A stretch of 64,000 nt of DNA, taken from positions 124,001 to 188,000 of the forward strand of contig CANLWK010000003.1 in the NCBI GenBank assembly GCA_947494805.1, written 5' to 3'. Of the stretch, positions 63,720-64,000 are shown piece by piece (the stretch's first letter is position 1; each line of letters starts with the position of its first letter). Origin of the DNA: an uncultured Croceitalea sp. GTDB taxonomy: Bacteria; Bacteroidota; Bacteroidia; Flavobacteriales; Flavobacteriaceae. The notes below the pieces were generated by a model. It was not told the origin of the DNA. It ran no database searches and saw nothing but the letters and a program-made list of their open reading frames with translations. The position numbers were made by a program, and so were the translations under genes.

Positions 63720-64000
63720 TTGGACGCAATTCAGCATATACTTGATCAGATACCTATTCGGCATGATTTTGCCTCACAACTAATGTTTTTGGGTGTGGTT
63801 CAAGGGTTCTTTTTGGGTATCTTGATTTTAATACGGGCACGAAAAACAACGGCCATTACTTTCTTGGGTTGGACCATTCTGTTTCAGTCCATCGTTTTTT
63901 GCGATACCTACCTTTGCTATACCGGTTTGATCAAATATGTCATGCTGTTCAACGACTCGACCGAAGCCTTTGTTCTGATGATTGCTCCAGCGTTTTATTT
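63720..64000 (+). CDS. N-terminal part of a multi-helix membrane protein, cut by window end
   Basis: An open frame from TTG 63720 (or TTG 63714) runs off the window. The 93 visible residues begin MDAIQHILDQ and contain hydrophobic helices (LGVVQGFFLGILILI, ITFLGWTILFQSIVFC, EAFVLMIAPAF). The pattern resembles the N-terminal membrane region of 7TM/AraC-type flavobacterial regulators. The defining C-terminal domain is outside the window, so the family is inference. It lies 2-3 bp after the metallophosphoesterase stop and is likely co-transcribed. Confidence 0.55.
   Translation, partial: MDAIQHILDQIPIRHDFASQLMFLGVVQGFFLGILILIRARKTTAITFLGWTILFQSIVFCDTYLCYTGLIKYVMLFNDSTEAFVLMIAPAFY

Overview
The window is a chromosomal stretch of a marine-type member of the Flavobacteriaceae (Bacteroidota). 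The evidence is the type IX secretion signature (a CHU_C-type C-terminal domain on a 2277-residue secreted protein, followed by a PorP/SprF gene), a SusC/SusD pair, the mevalonate pathway, the Bacteroidota-type succinyl/acetyl-ornithine carbamoyltransferase, and AT-rich spacers carrying short palindromes of the ATTCCCGCCTGCGCGGGAAT type. No rRNA, tRNA, insertion sequence, prophage or CRISPR array was seen.

Region 1 (1-9261) is an arginine operon, all on the + strand: the tail of an unidentified gene, argG, argC, proC, argD-type aminotransferase, argF', a 59-residue membrane protein, argB, argE-type deacylase, argH. Several of its spacers contain a short hairpin just upstream of the next start codon. 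Two spacers also carry tandem repeats: a perfect six-copy heptamer after argC and a degenerate 14-mer array before argH.

Region 2 (9262-19158) is a surface-protein unit: a membrane-anchored TPR/AraC-type regulator, a giant BspA-like protein (35 repeats in two blocks, nine FN3-like domains, T9SS sorting domain) and PorP/SprF. The regulator and the giant gene share a roughly 54-bp element with identical internal spacing, which suggests a common control circuit.

Region 3 (19159-28645) holds rluB-type pseudouridine synthase, an S9 peptidase, a nitrilase, and an isoprenoid block (UbiA-type prenyltransferase, mevalonate kinase, diphosphomevalonate decarboxylase), then TspO and a DUF1697 protein. 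Region 4 (28646-33023) has glpK-glpF, a BaiN/HI0933-type flavoprotein and a lipoprotein glycerophosphodiesterase.

Region 5 (33086-45110) is an alpha-glucan utilization locus. A GH13 lipoprotein amylase, a GH65 phosphorylase and a LacI regulator lie on the - strand; SusC, SusD and a sodium/solute symporter lie on the + strand. A LacI-like operator sits in the divergent control region and a strong terminator follows susD.

Region 6 (45532-55236) is a compact lipoprotein operon: two tandem paralogues, each with 7+7 FG-GAP motifs around an ASPIC/UnbV domain, then a vanadium-haloperoxidase-type enzyme with its signature residues, a membrane-anchored GyrI-like protein and another lipoprotein. It is the best candidate here for an uncharacterised functional unit.

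Region 7 (55383-64000) has a three-part lipoprotein (metallophosphatase, a possible kinase-like segment, outer-membrane barrel), an HD domain fused to a Pycsar-effector-like (PycTM) membrane domain with no cyclase nearby, a GAF-domain protein, a second metallophosphoesterase, and the start of a membrane protein cut by the window end.
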